Origin: Chloroflexota bacterium
Lineage (GTDB): Bacteria > Chloroflexota > UBA11872
Direction of reading: 5' to 3'
DNA: 64,000 bases
Assembly: GCA_022821905.1 (NCBI GenBank)
Contig: JAJECS010000024.1
Location: 186,001 to 250,000 of the forward strand
Below the pieces are notes generated by a model. It saw only the letters and a list, made by a program, of their open reading frames with translations, did not search any database and was not told the origin of the DNA. Shown here one piece after another: positions 43,989 through 53,935 of the stretch (positions within the stretch are counted from its first letter, which is position 1; the number at the start of each line of letters is the position of its first letter). The translations under genes and the position numbers were made by a program.

Positions 43989-44210
43989 GGATTCGAATCT
44001 CGACCGCCCGATAGCCGCACTCTAGCGGAACGCAGCCGCGCCCGTATTGCTATGCAGTCTCAGGCACGAATCAATGGCAGCCACCCGCCGGATGGATCGT
44101 TGATGCGTTCGGCGCCTGATGTCCCGCTGATCGAGCCTGTTGGGACATCGTGCTATAAACCCGCGGCGCTTCGGCTAGGCGCTCTTTCCCCCGGTGGACC
44201 CTTGAAGTCA

Positions 44211-45443
44211 ATGTCCTTCAAGCCGCTCGCCTTGCTCGCCTTGACGGCGCTGCTGCTGGTTGCGTGCGGCGAGCAGGCGACGCCGGCCCCTGGCGCCGAG
44301 CCCGCATCGACGGCTGACGTGGGCACAGACTCATCGACTCAGACCGGCGCCTCGCAGCAACCCTTCGTGATCGGCGCGTTGGACTCGCTGACCGGCGTCG
44401 GCGAGTCCTATGGCATTCCCTTCTCCCGCTCCAAGCTGCTGGCGGTGGAGGAGATCAACGCCGCCGGCGGCATCAACGGACGCATGCTCAGGCTGATCGT
44501 GGAGGACTCCAAGTGCACCTCGGCGGACGCCATCACCGCTTACCAGCGGCTGACGGACGTGGAGGGCGTCAAGATCATCCTGGGCGCCACGTGCAGCGGC
44601 GCCACGCTGGGCGTCGCGCCTTTGGCGGAGCAGGAGGGCGTGATCCTCTTCTCGCCATCCTCCACCAGCCCCGACATCAGCGACGCCGGCGACTACATCT
44701 TTCGCACCGCCATCAACTCGCTGAAGGTCGGCGCCGACATCGGCAACACGCTGTGGGCCGACGGGATGCGCACCATCGGCACGATCACCGAGGCCACCGA
44801 CTACGCCGAAGGCGCACGCCGCTCCGCGGTCACGCAATTCGAGAAGCGGGGCGGCGTCGTGGTCGCGGCGGAAAGCTATCCCACCGAAGCCATCGACTTC
44901 CGCACCCAGTTGACGAAGCTGCTCAATGCAAGTCCCGACGCCATCCTGGTCGCCGCGCAGGGCGAGGTGTCCGGCGGCACCATCATCAAGCAGGTGCGGG
45001 AGCTGGGCTACGACGGTCCCATCTACTCGGAGGTGGTTCCCACGGGGTCAAACGCCCTCGACATCGCCGGCGAGGCCGCCACCGGCCTGAAAGCCGTCGT
45101 GCCCAATCCCGACCTGGAAACCGAAATCGGCAAGGAATTCCTGGCCAGCTTCAATGCCCGCTACGGCCTCGCCCCCTGGCCCTGGTTCCAGGGCTCCGCC
45201 TACGACGGCGTCTACATCGCCGCCGAGTGTCTGCGGCAGACCAATGACGACCAGGATGCCGACGGCTTCCGGGACTGCCTCTATGACCTGACCTGGAGCG
45301 GGGCCATCGGCGATGACTACAGCTTCGACGCCAACGGCGACGTCGTCGGCGTGTCCCACGTCGTCATCGAGGTCCTGCCGGTGGCCGAGCGCACGGAGGA
45401 AAATCTGGGCTTCCGCATATTGGGACCGCCGGACGTTCCGTAA
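44211..45443 (+). CDS. ABC transporter substrate-binding lipoprotein (LivJ-type)
   Basis: 410 residues from ATG at 44211. Signal peptide with lipobox LLVACGEQ, then a Thr/Ser/Ala linker and a type I periplasmic-binding fold: FVIGALDSLTGVGESYG, KLLAVEEINAAGGINGRMLRLIVEDSKC, SPSSTSPDISDAGDYIFRT. This is the branched-chain amino acid/amide/urea receptor family. No permease or ATPase gene is adjacent, so it is either an orphan binding protein or works with a transporter encoded elsewhere. Confidence 0.88.
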   Translation: MSFKPLALLALTALLLVACGEQATPAPGAEPASTADVGTDSSTQTGASQQPFVIGALDSLTGVGESYGIPFSRSKLLAVEEINAAGGINGRMLRLIVEDSKCTSADAITAYQRLTDVEGVKIILGATCSGATLGVAPLAEQEGVILFSPSSTSPDISDAGDYIFRTAINSLKVGADIGNTLWADGMRTIGTITEATDYAEGARRSAVTQFEKRGGVVVAAESYPTEAIDFRTQLTKLLNASPDAILVAAQGEVSGGTIIKQVRELGYDGPIYSEVVPTGSNALDIAGEAATGLKAVVPNPDLETEIGKEFLASFNARYGLAPWPWFQGSAYDGVYIAAECLRQTNDDQDADGFRDCLYDLTWSGAIGDDYSFDANGDVVGVSHVVIEVLPVAERTEENLGFRILGPPDVP

Positions 45444-45517
45444 TTTCTCTTTGCTCGGTTAGCGACGCCGAGTGGAACCGGCGCCACCTGCCGCAGGATG
45501 GATTGACTGCTCGGCGA

Positions 45518-46024
45518 CTATTCCCCAGCAGGCGGAAACGGGTCTCGCTCACTGAGCAATGCCTGTGACTCGCGGATGGAAAAGTCCATCCTTACTTTGT
45601 TTCCCCACAGGCTCTTGACATACGTCAGCACTGAGATGATTTCTTCGCGGTTAAGGCGGTCCTCAAATGCGGGCATGCCGCTCTTGAAGCTCGGGTCGCT
45701 GGGGCTTTCGAACTGGGCTCCGCCCTGGCTGACGATTCGGTAGAGGAGGCCGTCCGGGTGGTGCCAGGTGTGGCCGTCGCCATTGAGCGGCGGGGCAGGT
45801 AGGGTGCCGTCGTCGTTGGCAATGTGCCAGTTGGGTTGGCCTTCGCCCACGGCCCCGTGACAGACGGCGCAGTTTGCCGCGAAGATCTCTTGACCCGTGG
45901 GAGGCGCCGGCACCGCGACGACGGCGGCGGTTGCAGTTCCGCGATCGTCGGGCCCGCAGGCAACGAGCAGGGCCGCGACAAGAGCGCATACGGCGTCGAG
46001 AGGCACCCGGCGCTTCACGGACAT
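45518..46024 (-). CDS. Monohaem cytochrome c lipoprotein
   Basis: 168 residues from ATG at 46024. Lipobox LLVACGPD, then haem motif CAVCH in NCAVCHGAVGEGQP, and the axial methionine candidate in GMPAFEDRLNREEII. It would be an outer-face membrane-bound electron carrier. It is followed on the same strand, across about 100 nt, by a second such gene upstream (46129), so they probably form one respiratory unit. Confidence 0.85.
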   Translation of the reverse strand: MSVKRRVPLDAVCALVAALLVACGPDDRGTATAAVVAVPAPPTGQEIFAANCAVCHGAVGEGQPNWHIANDDGTLPAPPLNGDGHTWHHPDGLLYRIVSQGGAQFESPSDPSFKSGMPAFEDRLNREEIISVLTYVKSLWGNKVRMDFSIRESQALLSERDPFPPAGE

Positions 46025-46128
46025 GGCGAACGAGCGCAGGCCGCGCGCCGTCGGAAAGGGCCTCCTCCGACAGGCTCTAGCTCGCCGCATCGAACCCGAT
46101 TTCCTGGAAACCGCCGGTGCGCCTCGGC

Positions 46129-46614
46129 TCAGCACACCGTGCCGAAGTCATCGCCTTCGAATATGCCGTTCTGGCGCTGCAGCTCACGGATATAGCAGAT
46201 GATCTGCTCGACCCCGTCCGCCGTGACCGTCGCGACCGGAGGCATGTCGCCGAACGTCCAGTGGTGTTGCCGCACTCCTTGAGCTGCCGCTCGGCGGAAG
46301 CTGAAATCCGAATGATGGCCCGGATGGTAAATCCGGTCGATTAGCGTCGGACCCTGCGTGGTGCCCGCGGCCTTCGCGCCGTGGCAGAGCGCGCAGTTGG
46401 CGTCGAAGAGCTTCTCGCCCGCGAGGGCTGTCTCCGAAAAGGCCGGTCGCGTCACGGCGACCGCCACGGCGTCGGCGGCTTCGGTAGTGGCGGGAGTCGA
46501 TTCCCCGGTCGGACTTTGCGGCTCTGCAGGATCGCCGCACCCAACAACCACGAGCAGCACGACAGCCGCGACGAAACCGGAGACAGCCATCCGGCTTCCA
46601 CGGCCCCCGATCAT
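46129..46614 (-). CDS. Monohaem cytochrome c lipoprotein
   Basis: 161 residues from ATG at 46614 (46590 and 46626 are alternatives). Signal segment AVVLLVVVGCGD with a plausible lipobox, haem motif CALCH in NCALCHGAKAAG and axial methionine in FGDMPPVATVT. Similar in layout to the neighbouring cytochrome but with low sequence similarity outside the haem region. Likely an electron carrier on the outer face of the membrane. Confidence 0.8.
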   Translation of the reverse strand: MIGGRGSRMAVSGFVAAVVLLVVVGCGDPAEPQSPTGESTPATTEAADAVAVAVTRPAFSETALAGEKLFDANCALCHGAKAAGTTQGPTLIDRIYHPGHHSDFSFRRAAAQGVRQHHWTFGDMPPVATVTADGVEQIICYIRELQRQNGIFEGDDFGTVC

Positions 46615-46794
46615 CGCCACCGCCATGCTGAGCGTCGCAAAGTCGCCGACAGCCGGCGCCACGCGGAGAAGCCCGAAGGACGAATTCCTGATCATGCGGC
46701 GTTAGTGCGCAGCCAAAACTCACACATTTCTTGAGACTACCATCTCCTATGGCATCGACACAATAGCCATCTGCTAGCATTTCCTACATACTGC

Positions 46795-46835
46795 GCCCTG
46801 TTATAAATTTATCTTTATATTCATTCGTTCCACCG
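46795..46835. promoter_or_regulatory. AT-rich divergent promoter region
   Basis: The most AT-rich stretch of the window, with TATAAA at 46802-46807, lies between the divergent cytochrome gene and the membrane-protein gene. No convincing -35 box is visible, so this is only a promoter candidate. Confidence 0.3.
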
Positions 46836-46908
46836 AATTGTGTCTATCCGATTTGACCTGTTAGTGTGTGCCCGCGCCATGCTGGGAACATGCGCAGTGG
46901 AAAGGGCG

Positions 46909-47670
46909 ATGAAAACCGTGAATTCAAGCATGCTGCTGGGAAGCAAGGGCGCGGGCCTCGCCCTGATGGTGGGCGTCATCCTGGCGATCGTGGCTTCCCT
47001 GTTTTATCCCGGTGGGCCGTTCATCAACCCGGTGGACCAGTTGGACTTTGCCGCGGCGGTCGCCGCCTTGGGCGAGCAGCCCAACCTAGCGCACCTGATG
47101 ACCATGCTGGTGATCATCGGCATGCTGCTCCACATCTACGGCATTTGCGCCCTGCTCCGCCTGGGCAAGGGTGAGCGATGCCTGGGGGGCATTGCCCTGC
47201 GCACCGGGGTCTTCGCCAGCCTGTTCGCCTGGGGCATCTTCATTATTGGCCTGAGCCAACGACACATGGCGATCCACCTCATGCAACGCAGCGCAAACTC
47301 CGCCGAGTCGGTGGAAATGGCGCAGCAGTTCGAGGCGCTCGCCCTGGACAGTCAAATCAGCATGGCTGGTCTGCTCATGGGATTCGTGTGGATCTGGCCC
47401 ATTGCGTCAAGCCTGGTCGGCATTGGGCTCGTTGCTCGATTGGGCTCCCTGGACGTCTTCAAAGTCGCCGCTTACGGTTTTGTCGTCGTCGGCGCGGGCG
47501 GCATCGTCATCTTCCTGTTGGCGCAGCATGCGTCCGGGCTCAACGTCACCAACCTGCTGATGGCCACCAACATCTTCCAGATGTTCGGCTCCATCTTCCT
47601 GTTCATCACCGGGTTGGGGCTGTATCAGGGTCGGAGTGGCTTCGTCCCCGATGAGGAGTCTGCCGGCTAG
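46909..47670 (+). CDS. Multi-pass membrane protein of unknown function
   Basis: 253 residues from ATG at 46909 (MKTVNSSMLLGSKGAG), with about six or seven hydrophobic segments and a cytoplasmic or periplasmic loop rich in His/Met (SQRHMAIHLMQRSANS). No transporter signature recognised. It stands between the cytochrome genes and a cyclophilin lipoprotein, which fits a membrane-envelope function but does not define it. Confidence 0.7.
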   Translation: MKTVNSSMLLGSKGAGLALMVGVILAIVASLFYPGGPFINPVDQLDFAAAVAALGEQPNLAHLMTMLVIIGMLLHIYGICALLRLGKGERCLGGIALRTGVFASLFAWGIFIIGLSQRHMAIHLMQRSANSAESVEMAQQFEALALDSQISMAGLLMGFVWIWPIASSLVGIGLVARLGSLDVFKVAAYGFVVVGAGGIVIFLLAQHASGLNVTNLLMATNIFQMFGSIFLFITGLGLYQGRSGFVPDEESAG

Positions 47671-47760
47671 GGGGGCGCGAACGCTCGGCGGGCGGCTTTC
47701 AGCCGGGGCGGCACTCTGGGACAATGCACGCCGCGGTCGGTTTGCGGAGGTTGGTACGTG

Positions 47761-48432
47761 ATGTGGCGGGCAGTTTTGGTCGCGTTGGTGTTCGTTGGCC
47801 TGATGGCCTCATGCGGCGAGGGATCGACGGGATCGTCGGGGTCCGCAGAGGGTGGGCGCTACGACGCCTTTCCCGAGGAGGTGGAGCTTCCCAAGGGTGA
47901 GCCTTGGGTCATCATCGCCACCAACCATGGGCGCATGAGCTTCGCGCTGTTTCCCGAAGAGGCGCCGCTGGCTGTCAGCAACTTCATCTTCCTCGCCAAC
48001 GAGGGCTATTTCGAAGGCGTGAGCTTCCACCGGCTGATTCCGGGATTCATGGTTCAGGGCGGCGATCCCAGCGGCACGGGCACGGGCGGACCGGGCTACA
48101 GCTTCGAGATCGAGCCCCCGCAGCGGCCCTACACCCGCGGCGGCCTGGCGATGGCCAACAAGGGCACGCCCAACTCCAACGGCTCCCAGTTCTTCATCGT
48201 CCTGGACGACCTCACGGACCAGGAACGGCTGGCCCCGGACTTCACGCTCTTTGGCCAGCTCAAGGACGATCACAAACCCTCGGTCGCCACCCTGGCCAAG
48301 ATCGAGGCGGTGCCGGTTGCCGCGGGATCCGACGGCGAAGGATCCGTACCGCAAGAGGAAATCAAGATCTTGTCGGTGACGGTGGGGGCCAAGTTCGACG
48401 ACGGCTGCTCGGCCACCTGGTCCGCCTGCTAG
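47761..48432 (+). CDS. Cyclophilin-type peptidyl-prolyl isomerase, lipoprotein
   Basis: 223 residues from ATG at 47761, with GGAGG 10 nt upstream (GTG at 47758 is equally close). Signal peptide with lipobox GLMASCGE, then a cyclophilin domain: [25 protein letters not shown] holds the active-site Arg and Phe, followed by [20 protein letters not shown]. It would catalyse proline isomerisation during folding of exported proteins at the membrane outer face. Confidence 0.9.
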   Translation: MWRAVLVALVFVGLMASCGEGSTGSSGSAEGGRYDAFPEEVELPKGEPWVIIATNHGRMSFALFPEEAPLAVSNFIFLANEGYFEGVSFHRLIPGFMVQGGDPSGTGTGGPGYSFEIEPPQRPYTRGGLAMANKGTPNSNGSQFFIVLDDLTDQERLAPDFTLFGQLKDDHKPSVATLAKIEAVPVAAGSDGEGSVPQEEIKILSVTVGAKFDDGCSATWSAC

Positions 48433-48532
48433 GACGCTAAGAACCGGCCCGGCCGACAGGCGGGCATTGATTCGTCGCGGACCGTCTTGGCGCGTGCGGT
48501 CAGCCCCGGGACGATTCGTCCCTGGAGCCGCC

Positions 48533-49774
48533 TCAGAGCACCGTCTTGGGCCGCTGCTTGGTCGGGTCGAAGAACGGGACGCGTACTACCTCGGCGTCCA
48601 CGACGCCGTCGTTTGGAAGCCCCACGTTGACTCGAGTGCCTCGCTTCCAGTGCGTGGGCGGCATGACCGCCAGGGCAATGTTCGACCCGACGTTCGGCGA
48701 CCAGAAGGCGCTGGTGACATAGCCCACGTCGTGGCCGGTGTCGACGTCTTTGACCAAGTAGAAGTCCTCGTTGTACCAGGTGATCGGCTCGCCCCCGACC
48801 TTCAATCCCACCAGGCGCTGGGTCACGCCTTCCGCCTTGATCCTGGCCAGCGCGTCCCTGCCGATGAAGTCGCGCTTGTCCAGATCCACCTGCCAGCCGA
48901 GCCGGACCTCGTAAGGATTGTTCTCGATGTCCATGTCCTGGCCGTAGGACAGGATGCCGGCTTCGAGCCGCCGGATATGGCTGGGAGCGATGACCCGCAG
49001 GTTGAACTCCTCGCCCTGCTCCAGGATGTAGGGCCACACGTCGTCGGCGTGCAGCATGGCGTCGTGCAGGTAGATCTCGAAGCCGATCTCTGCGGAGAAT
49101 CCGGTGCGCGAAATCGTCACCGCGTGCCCGTTCAGCGAGGCTTGAAGCAGGCCGTAGTAAGGGATTTGCCGCACCTGCGAGCCGAACATCTTCTCCATGA
49201 GCGCCGCCGACTTGGGTCCCTGGATCTGCACCGGGGCCACGTCGATCTCATTGATGGCGACGTTGTAGCGCGCGCCGGAGTTCACGCCCTGCGCCCATAG
49301 CAGAACGTCGGAATCGGAGATGCTGAACCAGAACTCGTCGTCGGCCACCCGCAGCAGCACCGGGTCGTTGATGACGCCGCCGTACTGGTTGCAGAGGATT
49401 ACGTAGCGCGCCTGCATGGTGGGCAGCAGGGCGTGGACGTCGCGCGTGATCAGCAGGTTGACGAAGTCGGCGGCGTCCGGTCCCTTGACTTGGATCTGCC
49501 GCTCGACCGCCACGTCCCACATGCTGACGTGCTGCGTGAGATAGCGGTATTCCTCGAGGAGTCCGCCGTCCTCGGGCTTGATATAGGCGCGCGGGTGATA
49601 CAGATGGTTGTAGGTGGTGTAGGCCCAACATCCGGCGGCCTTCGACAGGTGCCACCACGGCGACTTCCTGATGCGCGTGGATATGAGAATTCGTGCGTCA
49701 CTGTTCCCGCTCTGCCGCAGGTTGATGGGCACCCGACGCGGCTTGAGTCCGTCGATCACCAGCGTTTGCGTCAT
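48533..49774 (-). CDS. GcvT/aminomethyltransferase-family protein
   Basis: 413 residues; GGAGG 7 nt before the ATG. Folate-binding GcvT fold: LTQHVSMWDVAVERQIQVKGPDAADFVNLLITRD, then YGLLQASLNGHAVTISRTGFSAEIGFEIYLHD with the Asp/Glu region, and RRLEAGILSYGQDMDIENNPYEVRLGW. Family members pass one-carbon units from glycine, dimethylglycine or DMSP-type substrates to tetrahydrofolate. It lies 52 nt after a dimethylglycine dehydrogenase-like gene. The exact donor is not identifiable; DmdA-like demethylation is possible. Confidence 0.8.
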   Translation of the reverse strand: MTQTLVIDGLKPRRVPINLRQSGNSDARILISTRIRKSPWWHLSKAAGCWAYTTYNHLYHPRAYIKPEDGGLLEEYRYLTQHVSMWDVAVERQIQVKGPDAADFVNLLITRDVHALLPTMQARYVILCNQYGGVINDPVLLRVADDEFWFSISDSDVLLWAQGVNSGARYNVAINEIDVAPVQIQGPKSAALMEKMFGSQVRQIPYYGLLQASLNGHAVTISRTGFSAEIGFEIYLHDAMLHADDVWPYILEQGEEFNLRVIAPSHIRRLEAGILSYGQDMDIENNPYEVRLGWQVDLDKRDFIGRDALARIKAEGVTQRLVGLKVGGEPITWYNEDFYLVKDVDTGHDVGYVTSAFWSPNVGSNIALAVMPPTHWKRGTRVNVGLPNDGVVDAEVVRVPFFDPTKQRPKTVL

Positions 49775-49826
49775 CCGAGGACCTCCAGTCGCAATGGGCC
49801 ACGCTGCCGTTTCGGCGTGGCACCGC

Positions 49827-52295
49827 TCACGCCTTCATCCGCCTGCCGTCCGGATCGTAGAGCGGATCGTTCGTCACCGTCGCGGGCAGTCGCTCACCAA
49901 AGTAGAGGACATCCAGCTTCACACCCGCCTCGGCATGGCTGATCGGAAGGTAGCCATACGCGATGCCGCAGCCGATGGAGTGGCCGTAGTTCGCGCTGGT
50001 CACGTAGCCCAGCACGCGGTCGCCTTTGAGGATCGGCTCCTTGCCCATGACCACGCGCTCGGGATCGTCGAGCGTCATGCAGCATAGGCGCCGCGTCAGG
50101 CCTCGCGCCCGACAATTGCCGAGCGCTTCCTTGCCGATGAACTCGCCTTTGCGCATCCGCACCGCGAATCCCAGGCCCGCCTCGATCGGGTTGTACTCCG
50201 TATGGATGTCGTTGCCCCATAGGCGATAGCCCTTTTCCAGGCGCAGCGAGTCGAATGCACCGCCGCCCGCGGCGATCAGGCCCAGCGGCAGGCCCGCCTC
50301 CCAGAGCGCGTCCCACAGCCGCAAGCCCTGCTCGACGGGCGCGTAGATTTCCCACCCCAACTCGCCGACGTAGGAGATGCGCAGCGCCAGCGACGAAACT
50401 CCACGCACGGTTATTGACTTGGCGGTCATGTAGGGAAAACCAGCATTGCCCAGGTCGTCCTCGCAGACCCGGCGCAACACGTCTCGGGCCCGCGGTCCCC
50501 ACAGGCCGACGCAGCATTGCTCCGCGGAGACATCCGCCACGCGCACCGAGCCGTCGTCCGGCAGGTGCGACCGGATCCAGTCCAGGTCGTGCGGCCCGGT
50601 GGACCCGGCGGTGACCACCAGAAACCGCTGCGAACCGAGCCGCGTGACCGTGAGGTCGCACTTGATGCCGCCGCGCGGCGTGAGCATCGGCGTGTAGGTG
50701 ATCGACCCGACCGGCTTGTCCATCTGGTTGGACGCCAGGCGTTGCAGCGCCCCGAGCGCCCCGGAGCCGGTCAGCTCGAACTTCGCGAATGGGCTGAGGT
50801 CGAACAGGGCCGCGCGCTCACGGGTCGCCGCGTGCTCGGCCGCCACCGTGGGCGACCATTCGCGCGCCTCCCAACCGGAGCGTGCCGCGCCTGTGACGGT
50901 GAGCGAGTCGAGCAACTCCTGGTTCACGTCGAACCACTGCGGGCGTTCCCAGCCGGCGCTCTCGAAGAACACGGCGCCCAGCTCCCGTTGCCGCGCCGCG
51001 AAGGGAGTCAAGCGGATGTTGCGCGGGCTTTCCATCTGCTGCCGCGGATGAATGATGTCGTACACCTCGCGGTACTGCTGCGCGGCGCGCTCGCGCACAT
51101 AGGGGCGGCTCGTGGCGTGCGGGTGGAAGCGCCGGATATCGCCCTCCCGGAGGTCGACCGTTGGCTCCCCGTCCACGATCCACTCAGCCACCGCCTTGCC
51201 CACGCCCCCGGCATGGGTGATCCACACGGCCTGGGCCGACCAGAATCCGGGCACCTCGGGCGATTCGCCGAGCACCGGAAAGCCGTCGGTGGTGAAGGAG
51301 AACATGCCGTTCAGCGTTCGCGTCATGCCCGCGCCCTCAAGACTGGGAATCACCTCCCGCGCCGCCGCCATCCCGCGCTCGAAGTGCTCCGGCGCAAACG
51401 GCCTCTCGGCCGGCGGGATGGGGCCCTCCCCGAATTCGCGGATGTCCTCCGAGTCGACCAACAGCGGTTCGTGCAGGTACGAGCCGATACCCAGGGTCTC
51501 GCCTTCCTGGCGGAAATACAGCGCCTTGTCCTGGTGGCGCACGAGCGGCAGGGAAATCTCCTCGGTGCTGCCGGACAGCTCCGGCAGGGGTGTGCTGACC
51601 GCATAGAGATGCTGCATAGGCGACAGGGGAATGGGCACCCCAGCCAGATCACCGAGTCGCGGCGCCCAGATGCCGACGGCGGAGACCACCAGGTCGGTCG
51701 CGATATCGCCGTGCGAGGTGTGCACGCCGGCGATGTGGCCGCTAGCAATCCTGAAGCCGGTCACCTTGACGCGGCCGTGGAAGGACGCGCCGTTCCTCTC
51801 CGCCTCGCGCGCCATTGCCTCGGCCGGTCGGGTCGCCTTTGTCTGGACGTCCGACGGGACATACATCGCGCCCAGGATGCGCTCGGACAGCAACGGGAAA
51901 AGATCCCGCGCCTCGGCGGCGCTGAGCAGATGCGCCTCCACGCCCCAGCTCAGCCCATATCCGACCTTTCGATTGAGATCGGCGAGCCGCTCAGGCGTCC
52001 AGGCCACCTCCAGGCTGCCCACGGTCTTGGCGCAGGGGACGCCGTCGAGCTGCATCCGCGTCCACAGATCGACGGTGTGCTTGGCGAAGCTCGTCATGGT
52101 CTTGGAAGCGTTGATCTGGAACACGAGCCCCGGCGCGTGGGACGTTGAGCCGCCGGTTTCGAACAGTGGGCCCTGGTCCACGACCACGACGTCCCGCCAG
52201 CCGAGCTGCGTCAGGTGATAGGCCACGCTGCAGCCGGCGATACCGGCGCCAACGATGACCGCTCGGGCGTGTCTCGGCAGCTTGGCGTCGGGCAT
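49827..52295 (-). CDS. Dimethylglycine/sarcosine dehydrogenase-like flavoprotein
   Basis: 822 residues, the usual length for the family. An N-terminal FAD domain (AVIVGAGIAGCSVAYHLTQLGW) carries the histidine that binds FAD covalently in relatives (STSHAPGLVFQ). From about residue 430 follows a fused folate-binding GcvT domain (ERAALFDLSPFAKFELTGSGAL, RISYVGELGWEIYAP, NDIHTEYNPIEAGLGFAVR). Such enzymes demethylate N-methylated glycines, passing formaldehyde to tetrahydrofolate. Together with the separate GcvT-like gene it suggests use of betaine-derived methylamines. Confidence 0.88.
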   Translation of the reverse strand: MPDAKLPRHARAVIVGAGIAGCSVAYHLTQLGWRDVVVVDQGPLFETGGSTSHAPGLVFQINASKTMTSFAKHTVDLWTRMQLDGVPCAKTVGSLEVAWTPERLADLNRKVGYGLSWGVEAHLLSAAEARDLFPLLSERILGAMYVPSDVQTKATRPAEAMAREAERNGASFHGRVKVTGFRIASGHIAGVHTSHGDIATDLVVSAVGIWAPRLGDLAGVPIPLSPMQHLYAVSTPLPELSGSTEEISLPLVRHQDKALYFRQEGETLGIGSYLHEPLLVDSEDIREFGEGPIPPAERPFAPEHFERGMAAAREVIPSLEGAGMTRTLNGMFSFTTDGFPVLGESPEVPGFWSAQAVWITHAGGVGKAVAEWIVDGEPTVDLREGDIRRFHPHATSRPYVRERAAQQYREVYDIIHPRQQMESPRNIRLTPFAARQRELGAVFFESAGWERPQWFDVNQELLDSLTVTGAARSGWEAREWSPTVAAEHAATRERAALFDLSPFAKFELTGSGALGALQRLASNQMDKPVGSITYTPMLTPRGGIKCDLTVTRLGSQRFLVVTAGSTGPHDLDWIRSHLPDDGSVRVADVSAEQCCVGLWGPRARDVLRRVCEDDLGNAGFPYMTAKSITVRGVSSLALRISYVGELGWEIYAPVEQGLRLWDALWEAGLPLGLIAAGGGAFDSLRLEKGYRLWGNDIHTEYNPIEAGLGFAVRMRKGEFIGKEALGNCRARGLTRRLCCMTLDDPERVVMGKEPILKGDRVLGYVTSANYGHSIGCGIAYGYLPISHAEAGVKLDVLYFGERLPATVTNDPLYDPDGRRMKA

Positions 52296-52335
52296 GGCCG
52301 TCTACAGAATCGAAGGCCGGTTGCGCCGACCTGCC

Positions 52336-53199
52336 CTAGTATTCATATCGCGCGGCAAGCGCCGGCTGATGTTCGGTGAGCCATGCCCGCAGCGGGACGG
52401 TCTCGTCGGTAATCTGCATGCGCCCGGCGTCAGTCTCGATTATGTCAAGGAGCTGCCGGCGAATCGGGTCCGCGATGCGTCGAGCGGCGTGCCCCGGCGG
52501 CAGCACGTTGTCCGAGTGCATCCAGCGATAGGCATAGGCGAAGAACAGCACCTTGCGCGTGACATCGGAGTAGTTCGGGCTGCCGCTGTGCCACAGGCGA
52601 GCATCGAAGATCAACGCGTCACCGGCACGCAGGAGCACCGGCTCCGCGCCTGGAACCAGACCGCCGGCCCCGGGCTTGACTCCGATGCTTCGCCGACGGT
52701 GACTCCCCGGCACCACCCAGAAGTTGCCCATGTCGGGTCTGGTGACGTCCGTGAGGAAGTAGCCGACTTTCAACGACAGACGCGCCGGAATCTCGATCTC
52801 CGGCATGTCAAGGGTTCGGCGGCCGTTGTCTTGATGCCAGCCCCCGGGTCCCCGCGGCCCCTCGCGCGGCTCCGGCGGCGTGAGCATGAGATGGGTGTTG
52901 AGCAGAAAGATGTTCCAGCCCAGGATTCCCCACACCTTCGGAAGTGTCGTCGGGTGGTCGATGAGGTCCACGAACGCCGGATCGAGCCCCACGGCGTTCA
53001 AGTGCTGCACGCGATTCGTGACGCCGGCGTAGGTGGCTGGGGCTTCGAGCCGGCCGTCACGATGGAGACGGTCGATCGCATCGACGAGCTCAGCGGCGTG
53101 ATCCCGCCTGAGCGCGCCCTCGACGCGCAGAAACCCGTCGCGCTCGAAGGCTTCGTGTTCCTCCGGGGTGAGCGCATGCCTCAGGCAGTCAGCGTCCAT
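52336..53199 (-). CDS. Phytanoyl-CoA dioxygenase (PhyH)-family protein
   Basis: 287 residues. FERDGFLRVEGALR opens the fold; the Fe(II) H-x-D is in GGWHQDNGRRT, the distal His and the 2-oxoglutarate Arg in RLWHSGSPNYSDVTRKVLF. It is about 40 nt from the dimethylglycine dehydrogenase start, on the same strand, so it may be co-transcribed and hydroxylate a related osmolyte (inference). Substrate unknown. Confidence 0.83.
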   Translation of the reverse strand: MDADCLRHALTPEEHEAFERDGFLRVEGALRRDHAAELVDAIDRLHRDGRLEAPATYAGVTNRVQHLNAVGLDPAFVDLIDHPTTLPKVWGILGWNIFLLNTHLMLTPPEPREGPRGPGGWHQDNGRRTLDMPEIEIPARLSLKVGYFLTDVTRPDMGNFWVVPGSHRRRSIGVKPGAGGLVPGAEPVLLRAGDALIFDARLWHSGSPNYSDVTRKVLFFAYAYRWMHSDNVLPPGHAARRIADPIRRQLLDIIETDAGRMQITDETVPLRAWLTEHQPALAARYEY

Positions 53200-53257
53200 T
53201 GCTTCGGCTCCCCGGCAGGCGCCCGCGGCGCGAACCTAGCACAGGGATCGGGCGCCT

Positions 53258-53821
53258 CTAGGCCGAGTCTCCGTGCGCCCGCTCCCACTCCTCCCGCAGG
53301 ATGCCGTAGCAGACATCGTCCACATGCTCACCCCGCACCTTCCGATAGCCCCGCAGGACGCCTTCGCGCGACATGCCCAGCTTCTCCATGACCCGCCACG
53401 ATTGCCGGTTCCTCACATCCGCGCGCGAGTAGATCTTGTGCAGCGCATACGCGTCGAATCCCCAGTCGATGACGGCGCGCCCGGCCTCTGGCACGATGCC
53501 GCGGCCCCACATCCACCGAGCCAGCGCGTAGCCCAACGCCGCCACCTCGTCCTGCGCATTCACATGCAGGGCGATGCTGCCGATGACGTGTCGCTCCCAG
53601 ACGATCGCGAACGTCGCCTCGCTCGACCAATCGTCGAGAAGCCGGTGCGCGACGTACTCCTCCGCGTCGTCGCTCGTGTACGGCTGGGGCAGGTCGAGGA
53701 AACGCGCAAGCTCGGGATCCGACGCGTAGGCCAGCACGTCGCCGACGTCGCCGATTTCGAACGGCCGCAGCAGCAGCCGTTCGGTCGTTAGCTCGACGCG
53801 CTCGTTAGGTTCGCGACTCAT
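53258..53821 (-). CDS. GNAT-family N-acetyltransferase (RimJ/RimL-type)
   Basis: 187 residues. VELTTERLLLRPFEIGDV at the start and ALGYALARWMWGRGIVPEAGRAVIDWGF, which includes the acetyl-CoA-binding Gx-type loop, then RADVRNRQSWRVMEKLGMSREGVLRGYRKVRGEHVDDVCYGIL near the end. Family enzymes acetylate ribosomal proteins, aminoglycosides or small amines; the acceptor here is unknown. Confidence 0.9.
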   Translation of the reverse strand: MSREPNERVELTTERLLLRPFEIGDVGDVLAYASDPELARFLDLPQPYTSDDAEEYVAHRLLDDWSSEATFAIVWERHVIGSIALHVNAQDEVAALGYALARWMWGRGIVPEAGRAVIDWGFDAYALHKIYSRADVRNRQSWRVMEKLGMSREGVLRGYRKVRGEHVDDVCYGILREEWERAHGDSA

Positions 53822-53935
53822 TGCCTCGTCGCCCGAAGATGGCGTGGCCGCAAGAATCGACTGGCAGCGCTGGCAGCACGCCTACGTTGGCTCAGCGTAG
53901 GATGGCGCGTTAGGTCGCGGCAACGTATCGAAGCC

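Noticed and set aside
50517..52148. 543-residue plus-strand ORF
   Set aside because: Antisense to the dimethylglycine dehydrogenase-like gene, with no motif.
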